NCBI RefSeq assembly: GCF_036860675.1
Contig: NZ_JAYKGK010000005.1
Location: 186,001 to 250,000, forward strand
DNA: 64,000 nt
Reading direction: 5' to 3'
Origin: Rosettibacter primus
Lineage (GTDB): Bacteria; Bacteroidota; Ignavibacteria; Ignavibacteriales; Melioribacteraceae
The position numbers and the translations under genes are program-made. The notes under the pieces were generated by a model that saw nothing but the letters and a program-made list of their open reading frames with translations, did not search any database and had not been told where the DNA came from. Position 1 is the stretch's first letter. Each line of letters begins with the position of its first letter. Positions 37,359 through 44,343 of the stretch are shown here, piece by piece.

Positions 37359-37446
37359 GGAGAGGTGGCAGAGTGGTTGAATGCGGCGGTCTTGAAAACC
37401 GTTGTCCGTGTAACGCGGACCGGGGGTTCGAATCCCTCCCTCTCCG
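37359..37446 (+). tRNA. tRNA-Ser (anticodon TGA), intact copy and attachment site
   Basis: 88-base class II tRNA. The acceptor stem is GGAGAGG/CCTCTCC with discriminator G. The anticodon loop is CTTGAAA, giving TGA. There is a long variable arm (GTCCGTGTAACGCGGAC) and a T arm GGGGG-TTCGAAT-CCCTC. Its 3' part is repeated exactly at 44344-44427, marking it as the integration site of the element to its right. The left copy is complete, so the tRNA should be functional. Confidence 0.95.
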
Positions 37447-37453
37447 CAAATCT
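37370..37453 (+). repeat. attL: 84-bp direct repeat (tRNA-Ser 3' part)
   Basis: From AGAGTGGTTGAATGCGG inside the D arm to CTCTCCGCAAATCT seven bases past the tRNA end. Identical to 44344-44427. The bases just outside the repeat differ on both sides. Confidence 0.95.
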
Positions 37454-37525
37454 TTGTTTTTAGCCTAAATTTACACTTTTATATTTTTTTCTTATCCTAA
37501 TAAGTCATACTTAACATTCAAAAAA

Positions 37526-37556
37526 GTCATCACTATTGTCATCAATTTTGTCATCA
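37526..37556 (+). promoter_or_regulatory. Left arm-site array: three GTCATCA heptamers at 12-bp period
   Basis: GTCATCA at 37526, 37538 and 37550, exactly 12 bp apart, about 75-110 bp inside attL. The first is embedded in AAAAAAGTCATCAC, which recurs at 44302-44315 beside attR. Their position and symmetry suit integrase arm-type binding sites. Confidence 0.65.
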
Positions 37557-37601
37557 CTTTTTTGATGTTTTTTACTGATTCAAAGAACGTTTTATTAAAT
37601 G

Positions 37602-37654
37602 GAAAAACCGCTCAGAGAAACTTGGGGCTTGGCTTCCCTAAAACTCTGAACGGT
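37602..37654 (-). terminator. Hairpin terminator candidate at left end of element
   Basis: ACCGCTCAGAG (37607-37617) pairs with CTCTGAACGGT (37644-37654) with one mismatch. On the minus strand the stem is followed by TTTTTCC. It is placed to end transcripts leaving the helicase gene toward the tRNA, about 345 bp after that gene. It has an internal GC-rich loop of 26 bases. Confidence 0.45.
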
Positions 37655-37749
37655 CTTCCATGTTAAACTTTTTCCACTACTACCAAGCTATTAAGTTTTT
37701 TGCAACTTAGTAAATGCTTTTACTTAATGCAAGAAAAATTTTTACCTTA

Positions 37750-37805
37750 GAATTTTTTGAGTCCCTAAAAAAGAAAATGCTGAATTTTTGAGTCCCTAAA
37801 AAGAC
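37750..37805 (+). repeat. Two direct repeats of TTTTTGAGTCCCTAAAAA
   Basis: GAATTTTTTGAGTCCCTAAA (from 37750) and GAATTTTTGAGTCCCTAAAA (from 37782) lie about 32 bp apart in the non-coding left end of the element. They could be protein-binding sites for an excisionase or regulator. The rest of 37454-37999 has no gene. Confidence 0.5.
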
Positions 37806-37999
37806 AATATAAAAATAGCAGTTTAACCCAAGTTAAAAATTCGTTTTAATTGCATTTTAATTACTTATAAACCACTTTCATTACAGAGGATATATAAAAT
37901 ATTTGACAATTATTTTTTTTATTTATGGAGAGACAAACTTAGTGGTCTCAATTGGCAATTGGAGCCCGGCGGTTCTCCAACTATGTTTGGTTACTTTAA

Positions 38000-39376
38000 T
38001 CAGAATGGAGTTTTAATTTCATAGTCAATAATATTTTCAACATTTGCTTTGCTTTTTGTAATTTTATTAGCAAATGAATGATTAAAATCCAGTTCAAACA
38101 TTTTGCCACATTCATTCATTTCCAAAACAAAACTTCTGCCACTTTGTGAATGTCTTGAACTGTCAAGTTTAACTACAAAGTAATTATCTTTAACTAAAAT
38201 TTTATTCGAACCAATATTTATTTGTTCAAGTCCAGCACGATAAGGATTAAAAATAGTGAAAATAAAATCGCTATCACGGGCTAAACCGATTGAATCGGCT
38301 AAATTAACTGAACTTGGTTCTTGGAATCCGTTTCTGTTTAGCTGACTTAACACAATTAGAACAATATTATTCTCTTTAGCAATAATTTTGAGTCGATTGC
38401 TTAACAAACTAATTTCTCTTTCTCTCGATTCGATTGATTTGTATTTAGAAAAATCATTTTTCATAAGTCCGATATAATCAATCATTACAACTTTCAAACC
38501 TTCAGCTTCTTTCAACTTTTTTATCGTAGCTTCAATTTCATTGAACGAAAGCAAATTATCTAAAATGAAAAGCTTTTTATCAGAAAATTTTTTTGTTACA
38601 CGCATTAAATCAGCTCTTTGAGAATCACTTAACTTTTTTGGATTTCTCAAAAGTTCATAAGGTATATTTAACTCCATAGAAAGAATTTTCTCGGTAACTT
38701 CCTTTTCGGTCATTTCAAGAGAAAAAATTGCTGAGGGTAAGCCTTGAAAAATAAAGTCCATCATTAGATTTAATGCAAAAGAAGTCTTTCCATTTTTGAA
38801 AGCTCCAGCAATGCAAATTAGATTGCATTCGCTAAGTCCACCTGTAAAATTATTAAATGAAGGAAACCTCTCTGTTTTAATTAATGATTTACTACCTTTG
38901 ATTTCCTCTTCAATTTCTTCTAAACATTCTTTAACTTTTTCGGCAAAGTTTTTTGGTTTTTCAAATCTTGAATATTTTTTTAACTCTGCTTTCAGTTTTT
39001 CCGAAGTTTCACTCAATAAATCCAAACCTTTAATAGAATCTTTAGCTTCTCCCAATGCTTCACGTAAAATTTTCTCAGTTTTTATGCTGTCAAATATGTC
39101 CAAAAATTCCTTTATTCTCAAAGAAATGTTTTGTGGCAAATTATAATCTGAAAAATCATTAAGAGAAAAACCATTTTTTTGAATTATATGATAAGCTGCA
39201 ATATGGTCAAAATTGCATGACTGATAAAATTCATCAAAAACCGCTTGAAAAGGTTTCGGGAAAAGTTCGATAGGAATTGCGTTTTTAAGTTCGATAGTAG
39301 ATTTAGGATTATACATAATTTCTGCGATTAACTGTTTGCACTTTTCATTAAGTAATTGTGATTTGTTTAACTTCAT
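38000..39376 (-). CDS. DnaB-like replicative helicase of the element
   Basis: Predicted hexameric helicase of 458 residues. The N-terminal about 150 residues are helical and match DnaB-N only loosely. The RecA-like domain has Walker A GAFKNGKT at 191-198, FSLEMTEKEV, Walker B VVMIDYIGLM, VLSQLNR (sensor) and the end motif VKLDSSRHSQSG, where a DnaB arginine finger is expected. Host DnaB is normally encoded elsewhere, so this is an element-borne copy replicating the element. Its ATG overlaps the stop of the O-like initiator by four bases (ATGA), showing translational coupling. Initiator plus own helicase loader or helicase is a typical phage or satellite replication pair. Confidence 0.88.
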   Translation of the reverse strand: MKLNKSQLLNEKCKQLIAEIMYNPKSTIELKNAIPIELFPKPFQAVFDEFYQSCNFDHIAAYHIIQKNGFSLNDFSDYNLPQNISLRIKEFLDIFDSIKTEKILREALGEAKDSIKGLDLLSETSEKLKAELKKYSRFEKPKNFAEKVKECLEEIEEEIKGSKSLIKTERFPSFNNFTGGLSECNLICIAGAFKNGKTSFALNLMMDFIFQGLPSAIFSLEMTEKEVTEKILSMELNIPYELLRNPKKLSDSQRADLMRVTKKFSDKKLFILDNLLSFNEIEATIKKLKEAEGLKVVMIDYIGLMKNDFSKYKSIESREREISLLSNRLKIIAKENNIVLIVLSQLNRNGFQEPSSVNLADSIGLARDSDFIFTIFNPYRAGLEQINIGSNKILVKDNYFVVKLDSSRHSQSGRSFVLEMNECGKMFELDFNHSFANKITKSKANVENIIDYEIKTPF

Positions 39377-40113
39377 ATTTTCAGCTCCAAAGTTTTTGGT
39401 CTATCGTTGATTTCATTTTTAGTTTCTCTATAAGAATTCGAATTTGACTTTAAAGGAAATAAACCTTGCCATTGATTGCGAATTGACTGATTTATAACTT
39501 CAATCGGATTAGGTTGTAATTCCAAAAATTTCAATTGCTTCTTAACTGAAAACTCAGTTAATTTCTTTTTAATTGACTTTCGATATTCAATCCATTCTTT
39601 CCAAACTTGAATAAATCCTTTTCTTTTTATTAAGCTTTCAGGTATAAGGTTTATAAAAAATGAATCCTCCTCTTTATTTATATTTTCTTTATTGTTTTCT
39701 TTATTGGTAATCGTTTTGATTACTCTACTGTAATTCTTTTGATTACTCTTAGTGTAATCTTTTTGATTACTCTTAGTGTAATCTTTTTGATTACACTCAA
39801 CAAACCAATCATCATAATTCTTATTTATTGAAATTTCTCGTGGTTTAGAACCAATATAATCGTTCTCAATTTTCAAAACATTTTTATTACATAATTGCTT
39901 AATGATTTTCCTTAAATTTTGATAACGAATATTTGTTGCTTTCTCTAAATACCTAAGGGATATTTGGCATGCCTTTTTATTAAAACCATAACTAAAACGG
40001 ATAACCGCTAATATTACCTTCAGCTCTCTACTCGAAAAATTTGCTCGAGTAATTGCTTCGAGTAACTCATTTGCGATTTTTGTGTAACCATTTTCACATT
40101 GAACATCAGCCAT
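39373..40113 (-). CDS. Lambda-O-like replication initiator
   Basis: Protein of 246 residues. The first about 100 residues fit the phage replication protein O N-terminal winged-helix family: ENGYTKIANELLEAITRANF, SSRELKVILAVIRFSYGFNKK, ISLRYLEKATNIRYQNLRKII, KQLCNKNVLKI. A low-complexity linker (residues about 107-130) with the repeated unit NQKDYTKS follows, then a charged C-terminal domain (IQVWKEWIEYRKSIKKKLTEF) that may contact the helicase. The linker DNA is the iteron array at 39706-39794. As in phage lambda, the origin appears to be inside the initiator gene. Its start overlaps the end of the 82-residue gene by 8 bp, and its end overlaps the helicase start by 4 bp. Confidence 0.82.
   Translation of the reverse strand: MADVQCENGYTKIANELLEAITRANFSSRELKVILAVIRFSYGFNKKACQISLRYLEKATNIRYQNLRKIIKQLCNKNVLKIENDYIGSKPREISINKNYDDWFVECNQKDYTKSNQKDYTKSNQKNYSRVIKTITNKENNKENINKEEDSFFINLIPESLIKRKGFIQVWKEWIEYRKSIKKKLTEFSVKKQLKFLELQPNPIEVINQSIRNQWQGLFPLKSNSNSYRETKNEINDRPKTLELKI
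39706..39794. other. Putative replication origin: 24-bp iterons with GATTAC-N7-GTAATC dyads
   Basis: Plus-strand units begin at 39718 (23 bp), 39741 (24 bp) and 39765 (24 bp), with a half unit at 39789. A further GTAATC half-site lies at 39707-39712. Units 2 and 3 are identical: GATTACTCTTAGTGTAATC plus TTTTT. Each is an inverted repeat and so a likely dimer-binding site. A pure A/T-rich tract (39672-39705) adjoins, as next to the lambda iterons. The array lies within the initiator's linker coding sequence. Confidence 0.65.
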
Positions 40114-40354
40114 CTTCTTCTCTCAATGAATTAATTATATAATTTATATCTTCAGGATTATCGCAAGTAATTAAATCATAAACAGGATTAATAAAATCGA
40201 GTAAATCAGCTTGGCAAGTTTTTAAGTGCTCTGAAAAAATTTCACGAAGCTGAGAGTTTGAAATTTTTGAAATCTGTTTTTTCAAAAAATCAGTTTGAAT
40301 CAAAATTGAACGCAAGTTCTCATATAAACCATAAAATTCATTATCATATTTCAT
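40106..40354 (-). CDS. Small acidic protein of unknown function (element operon)
   Basis: 82 residues, predicted all-helical: MKYDNEFYGLYENLRSILIQ, then DFLKKQISKISNSQLREIF, then EHLKTCQADLLDFINPVYDLI. It carries net negative charge at the C-terminus (SLREEDG). No domain was recognised. It is real because it has an AGAGGT ribosome site and its stop overlaps the initiator start (ATGGCTGA arrangement), so it is translated with the replication genes. It follows integrase 1 by 21 bp. A role in replication control, such as a helicase loader or inhibitor, is possible but unsupported by homology. Confidence 0.65.
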   Translation of the reverse strand: MKYDNEFYGLYENLRSILIQTDFLKKQISKISNSQLREIFSEHLKTCQADLLDFINPVYDLITCDNPEDINYIINSLREEDG

Positions 40355-40373
40355 TTTTTAACCTCTATAAATT

Positions 40374-41263
40374 CTTTAGTTTGTTGAAACATCATTTAAT
40401 TTTTCAATTGCACCTCTTAAGTTGTCAGGCTGCAAGTGTGCATATATTTGAGTAACCGAAACGCTTGAATGTCCAAGCAATTTTTGAACTTCATAAATTG
40501 AAACACCTTTTTGAACTAACCAGCTCGCAAATGTATGTCTTAAAGAATGAAAGTTAAGTTTTGGATTTATGTTTGCTTTCAAAACATATTTATGAAATTT
40601 ATGAGAAAGAAAATCTTGATTGATAGGTCTATCATTAATCGTAAATACAAACTCAGTTTTTTCTGTTAGTTGTCGTTCTGTAAGAATTTGTAACGCTTTG
40701 ATTGATAATGGAATTGTTCGAACTTTTTTTGACTTAGTTATATTCGTTTGGTTATCCAAGATAATAAAACGGTCTTTGAAATTAATCTGATTCCACTTAA
40801 GATTTAATATTTCACTTTGTCGCATTCCTGTTTGAACTGCAAGAATTACAATATCACGAATTACTTTTGAATCAATAACACTTAGCAATAAATCAAATTG
40901 CAATTCGGTAAAGAAAAGAGGTTGCTTTTGTGGAATCTTAAACCTTTTGATATTATCACAAGGATTTTTGATAAGGTAACCTTCAGCAACTGCACGATTG
41001 AACATTGAATTAATGCAAATAAAATCTTTCCTTGCTTGGTAAAGTGAACTCGAATTAATTCTTTGAACGAAATAATCGTTCAGTTTAGCTGTAGTAATGT
41101 CTTTGATTGGAATATTGTCAAAGAATTCAAATAAAAATTTGAGAGTGATTTTATAACCTTTGAAAGTCTTAGGTTTGTGAACTGTTAAAGAGAATTGAAG
41201 GAAATCGTTAATCAACTGTTGAAGTGGAATTGATTTCAGCTTTTGAAGTTTTCGCTCTTCAAG
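40374..41263. repeat. 890-bp direct repeat, left copy (integrase catalytic part)
   Basis: Appears identical base for base to 43223-44112, 2849 bp away. Identity begins two bases past the stop codon and ends within the codons for the arm-domain/core-domain junction. Confidence 0.9.
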
Positions 41264-41449
41264 TTCTCTTTGGAAATTAGCAAGGATTTTTAATGCTTCA
41301 GCTTTAGTTTTGCATTTAGTCGAAAATGAAGTTTCTTTACCATTTGACTGATAATGAATATAGTAATACCTATCTGAATGTTTTTTTAGAGAATTTACAC
41401 TTTTAATTTTCGTGTAATTTTGATAATTTCGTATTGCCTTACAAATCAT
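40376..41449 (-). CDS. int: Tyrosine recombinase / integrase, copy 1
   Basis: Phage-type integrase of 357 residues. The N-terminal arm-binding-like domain (about 1-63: DRYYYIHYQSNGKETSFSTK) is followed by a core-binding SAM-like domain (about 70-165) and the catalytic domain. Catalytic residues visible are Arg210 (TGMRQSEIL), His301 and Arg304 (HSLRH), His327 (LLGHSS) and Tyr336 (TQIYAH). From residue about 64 to the end it is identical to integrase 2 at 43225-44247; only the N-terminal domains differ. It lies mid-element, away from either attachment site, and heads the integrase/82 aa/initiator/helicase operon. This copy may serve a different arm-site set or be a relic of a second element. 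The ribosome site is weak. Confidence 0.92.
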   Translation of the reverse strand: MICKAIRNYQNYTKIKSVNSLKKHSDRYYYIHYQSNGKETSFSTKCKTKAEALKILANFQRELEERKLQKLKSIPLQQLINDFLQFSLTVHKPKTFKGYKITLKFLFEFFDNIPIKDITTAKLNDYFVQRINSSSLYQARKDFICINSMFNRAVAEGYLIKNPCDNIKRFKIPQKQPLFFTELQFDLLLSVIDSKVIRDIVILAVQTGMRQSEILNLKWNQINFKDRFIILDNQTNITKSKKVRTIPLSIKALQILTERQLTEKTEFVFTINDRPINQDFLSHKFHKYVLKANINPKLNFHSLRHTFASWLVQKGVSIYEVQKLLGHSSVSVTQIYAHLQPDNLRGAIEKLNDVSTN

Positions 41450-41471
41450 ACTTTTTTACTTTTATACTTTC

Positions 41472-41498
41472 AAGCTGAAGGGTCGCAACCTTCAGCTT
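41472..41498. terminator. Hairpin with T run upstream of integrase 1
   Basis: A perfect 10-bp stem, AAGCTGAAGG/CCTTCAGCTT, with a 7-base loop. It is followed on the plus strand by TTTTT-A-TTTTT. It lies 23 bp before the integrase 1 start. On the minus strand it would be a leader hairpin; on the plus strand, a terminator for antisense transcripts. Confidence 0.6.
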
Positions 41499-41527
41499 TT
41501 TTATTTTTAATTTTACTTACACTAAAT

Positions 41528-41569
41528 AAAAAAGCCTTGCTTGAACAGAGCAACAAGCAAGGCTTTTTT
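41528..41569. terminator. Bidirectional terminator with 16-bp perfect stem
   Basis: AAAAAAGCCTTGCTTG pairs with CAAGCAAGGCTTTTTT around a 10-base loop, with T runs on both strands. It ends the minus-strand transcript of the 319-residue gene. Part of its loop (TTGAACAGAGC, 41541-41551) is exactly complementary to 41608-41618, which allows an alternative fold. Confidence 0.8.
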
Positions 41570-41669
41570 GGTAGTGGAAACTTTATTGATTTTCTTAGCT
41601 TCCAGTCGCTCTGTTCAAAATTGCTAAGGTTTCAGAAAAAAAAGAACTAAACGAATATTGTTATATGCA

Positions 41670-41690
41670 AATTGGAAGCCACTTCCAATT
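41670..41690. repeat. Short perfect hairpin (9-bp stem, 3-base loop)
   Basis: AATTGGAAG-CCA-CTTCCAATT, followed on the plus strand by TTTATTGG. It lies 52 bp after the stop of the 319-residue gene. It may be an RNA 3'-end stabiliser or a protein-binding dyad. Confidence 0.5.
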
Positions 41691-41742
41691 TTATTGGTAT
41701 TAGTAAGGTAATTTTGGTAGGTTTAAGTAGGTTTATAATCTG

Positions 41743-42702
41743 TTAATTAAGCAATCTATCTTCAATATTTAATTTTTTGCACCAATTCCTTGCTGTATGG
41801 TTACTAACACCTAATTGCTTTCCCATTTTGCTATAATTTATTTTACCGTTCTTTTTTATGCATTCTTTAGCAACAGATTTTATTTTATTTATAATTTCTG
41901 GTTTAATATTTGTCAGTATATTTATTGGGAATTCTTTGTGAGTTTCAGCTTTTCTTTTCTTTTTTAATTTCTCAAGTGCAATTGAATGTTCTCTGCTTAA
42001 GCTAATAAAATCGTTTTCCTTTCTTTGCAATTCCTTCTTTTTAATCTCATCTTCTTTTTTCAAAATCTCATTTGCTTTTTTCAAATTATTAGCAATTATG
42101 TAATGCTCGATATAATGAATGTTTAACACTTGCTTAATTTTTTGTTCACATCTTTCAATGCTAACTGATTGCTGAAAAATGTTATAATTAAACTCAATAT
42201 TTATATTTTGATTCTCTGCATTGAATAATAATTTATCATAGCTGATTTTTGCTTTCAAAGATGTGATTATTTTACTTAAAATTTCATAAAGCATTCTATA
42301 AGCAAGTGAATATTGATAATCGATTATTAATAATTCGTATCCCTCTGAAGATGTTTTAGTATAGGCTAAATCATTTTCAGGTAAAATATATTTTTTATTC
42401 TCTTCAGTGATTTTTATATCAAATGCCTTTAAGAACTTTTCGAAATATTTATCGAATGTTTCTAAGAATTTATTTTTAGGAAAATATTTTTCGAATAAAT
42501 AGATAAAAGCAAATTGAAGTTTATCAACATTACTTAAATTTTTTTGAATTTCTTTAGCAAATATAACATTATAATCTAAATTAGGATTTGATTCGAATCT
42601 TTCCTTTACTTTTGATTGAATGATTCCATAATCTAAATCAGGAACTGGGAATAATACTTTTTTTACTTCTTCGTAAATGAAAGAATATTTTTCGATTTTC
42701 AT
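41743..42702 (-). CDS. Unknown element protein with C-terminal helix-turn-helix
   Basis: 319 residues from the ATG at 42702. A longer TTG-initiated frame exists but would run through a large palindrome and is rejected. The N-terminal two thirds are helical and rich in Lys, Asn and Phe (YLFEKYFPKNKFLETFDKYFEKF), with no domain recognised. A charged coiled coil lies at about 225-265 (KKANEILKKEDEIKKKELQRKEND). The last 45 residues form a clear helix-turn-helix: KINYSKMGKQLGVSNHTARNWCKKLNI. It is probably a DNA-binding protein of the element, such as a regulator, partition or terminase-small-like factor. Low confidence in any of these. Confidence 0.7.
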   Translation of the reverse strand: MKIEKYSFIYEEVKKVLFPVPDLDYGIIQSKVKERFESNPNLDYNVIFAKEIQKNLSNVDKLQFAFIYLFEKYFPKNKFLETFDKYFEKFLKAFDIKITEENKKYILPENDLAYTKTSSEGYELLIIDYQYSLAYRMLYEILSKIITSLKAKISYDKLLFNAENQNINIEFNYNIFQQSVSIERCEQKIKQVLNIHYIEHYIIANNLKKANEILKKEDEIKKKELQRKENDFISLSREHSIALEKLKKKRKAETHKEFPINILTNIKPEIINKIKSVAKECIKKNGKINYSKMGKQLGVSNHTARNWCKKLNIEDRLLN

Positions 42703-42720
42703 TCCACTACCATTATTAAA

Positions 42721-42795
42721 AAATCCACTTGAACCGCTATCAAACCGTTCACTGTCGGTCGTTCGCTTAGTGCGAACACGGTTCAAAGTGGATTT
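42721..42795. repeat. 75-bp nested palindrome upstream of the HTH protein gene
   Basis: The outer arms AAATCCACTTGAACCG (42721-42736) and CGGTTCAAAGTGGATTT (42779-42795) pair with a single one-base bulge. Inside is a second hairpin, GTTCGC-TTAGT-GCGAAC (42761-42777). It lies 19 bp before the ATG at 42702 in the leader. It may be a cruciform, operator or recombination site, or an attenuator. Confidence 0.7.
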
Positions 42796-42999
42796 AATTT
42801 CAAAACTTGCTTCAGTGAATTATTTGATAGTTCGCTTATAACTTAAAAAAATCTTTTTTTTGATTCAATAATGCAAAACGAAACGAAATAGGTAAAAAAA
42901 AATTTGCTCATTCGTGACAAGTTGGGGTTTTAATTTAACCGCTCTCAAATACTCCAGAAAGAACCTAACCACTGATTATTTGTGTTATACTTGTGTTAT

Positions 43000-43215
43000 T
43001 TATCCTATCTTGTAACAGTTTTTTTCAAAAACTCTTTTTATTTTCCTTTTGCTGCCTTCTAATCCATAAATATACTTATAATCAAAACTATCAGTTAATG
43101 CAATAGATAATAAAACTTGAATACCTTCAGCTTTTAAGTCTTGGATTAAGCTATCGGGAAATAATTCATTTCTTTTAATCCATTTTGCATTTTTGAATAA
43201 TATTTTTTTTCTCAT
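43000..43215 (-). CDS. Small protein of unknown function (element)
   Basis: 71 residues: MRKKILFKNAKWIKRNELFPD, then SLIQDLKAEGIQVLLSIALTDSF, ending in a very basic tail (GSKRKIKRVFEKNCYKIG). No family recognised. It has an AAAGGTG ribosome site and starts 9 bp after the integrase 2 stop, so it is probably translated from the integrase 2 transcript. Its small size, basic charge and position next to an integrase gene suit an excisionase-like or regulatory protein, but no helix-turn-helix is evident. Confidence 0.55.
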   Translation of the reverse strand: MRKKILFKNAKWIKRNELFPDSLIQDLKAEGIQVLLSIALTDSFDYKYIYGLEGSKRKIKRVFEKNCYKIG

Positions 43216-43222
43216 ACTGCAC

Positions 43223-44112
43223 CTTTAGTTTGTTGAAACATCATTTAATTTTTCAATTGCACCTCTTAAGTTGTCAGGCTGCAAGTGTGCATATATTTGA
43301 GTAACCGAAACGCTTGAATGTCCAAGCAATTTTTGAACTTCATAAATTGAAACACCTTTTTGAACTAACCAGCTCGCAAATGTATGTCTTAAAGAATGAA
43401 AGTTAAGTTTTGGATTTATGTTTGCTTTCAAAACATATTTATGAAATTTATGAGAAAGAAAATCTTGATTGATAGGTCTATCATTAATCGTAAATACAAA
43501 CTCAGTTTTTTCTGTTAGTTGTCGTTCTGTAAGAATTTGTAACGCTTTGATTGATAATGGAATTGTTCGAACTTTTTTTGACTTAGTTATATTCGTTTGG
43601 TTATCCAAGATAATAAAACGGTCTTTGAAATTAATCTGATTCCACTTAAGATTTAATATTTCACTTTGTCGCATTCCTGTTTGAACTGCAAGAATTACAA
43701 TATCACGAATTACTTTTGAATCAATAACACTTAGCAATAAATCAAATTGCAATTCGGTAAAGAAAAGAGGTTGCTTTTGTGGAATCTTAAACCTTTTGAT
43801 ATTATCACAAGGATTTTTGATAAGGTAACCTTCAGCAACTGCACGATTGAACATTGAATTAATGCAAATAAAATCTTTCCTTGCTTGGTAAAGTGAACTC
43901 GAATTAATTCTTTGAACGAAATAATCGTTCAGTTTAGCTGTAGTAATGTCTTTGATTGGAATATTGTCAAAGAATTCAAATAAAAATTTGAGAGTGATTT
44001 TATAACCTTTGAAAGTCTTAGGTTTGTGAACTGTTAAAGAGAATTGAAGGAAATCGTTAATCAACTGTTGAAGTGGAATTGATTTCAGCTTTTGAAGTTT
44101 TCGCTCTTCAAG
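43223..44112. repeat. 890-bp direct repeat, right copy (integrase catalytic part)
   Basis: Partner of 40374-41263. Homologous recombination between the two would delete or circularise 2849 bp carrying the HTH gene, the 71-residue gene and the terminators. Confidence 0.9.
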
Positions 44113-44247
44113 ATTTTTTTTGAAATTAGAAAAGAACTTCAATGCTTCAGCTTTAATTTTAGTGCCTGTAGAAATTGAAGTTCTTTTACCGTTAGACTGA
44201 AGGTAATAAACATAATAATAACCGTTCGAACGTTTAGAGAGAGTCAT
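43225..44247 (-). CDS. int: Tyrosine recombinase / integrase, copy 2 (adjacent to attR)
   Basis: 340 residues from the ATG at 44247, which has a GGGAG ribosome site; a TTG five codons upstream is rejected. The core-binding and catalytic domains are identical to integrase 1 (same Arg, His-x-x-Arg, His and Tyr motifs). The N-terminal arm domain is divergent but related (SNGYYYVYYLQSNGKRTSISTGT). Its gene abuts the right attachment site, the usual position for the element's own integrase. The GTCATCA arm sites at 44296-44314 lie in its promoter region, so it may repress itself. It is followed by the 71-residue gene. Confidence 0.92.
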   Translation of the reverse strand: MTLSKRSNGYYYVYYLQSNGKRTSISTGTKIKAEALKFFSNFKKNLEERKLQKLKSIPLQQLINDFLQFSLTVHKPKTFKGYKITLKFLFEFFDNIPIKDITTAKLNDYFVQRINSSSLYQARKDFICINSMFNRAVAEGYLIKNPCDNIKRFKIPQKQPLFFTELQFDLLLSVIDSKVIRDIVILAVQTGMRQSEILNLKWNQINFKDRFIILDNQTNITKSKKVRTIPLSIKALQILTERQLTEKTEFVFTINDRPINQDFLSHKFHKYVLKANINPKLNFHSLRHTFASWLVQKGVSIYEVQKLLGHSSVSVTQIYAHLQPDNLRGAIEKLNDVSTN

Positions 44248-44295
44248 CTTAAGAACTCCCAAACGCTCAATGAATCAGTAAAAAATTAGAAATTT

Positions 44296-44314
44296 GTCAT
44301 CAAAAAAGTCATCA
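44296..44314 (+). promoter_or_regulatory. Right arm-site pair: two GTCATCA heptamers 12 bp apart
   Basis: GTCATCA at 44296 and 44308, with the same 12-bp spacing and the same AAAAAAGTCATCAC context as in the left array. They lie between integrase 2 and attR. Confidence 0.65.
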
Positions 44315-44343
44315 CAAGATAAAAAAACTTGGAAAATAGAATA

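Noticed and set aside
39718..39794. Tandem 24-bp repeats considered as a CRISPR array
   Set aside because: Units abut with no unique spacers, lie inside a coding gene, and no cas genes are present. They fit iterons better.
42703..42786. 28-residue N-terminal extension of the HTH protein from a TTG
   Set aside because: It runs through a 75-bp palindrome, has low-complexity Ser/Gly/Arg sequence and an implausible start codon. The ATG at 42702 is more likely.
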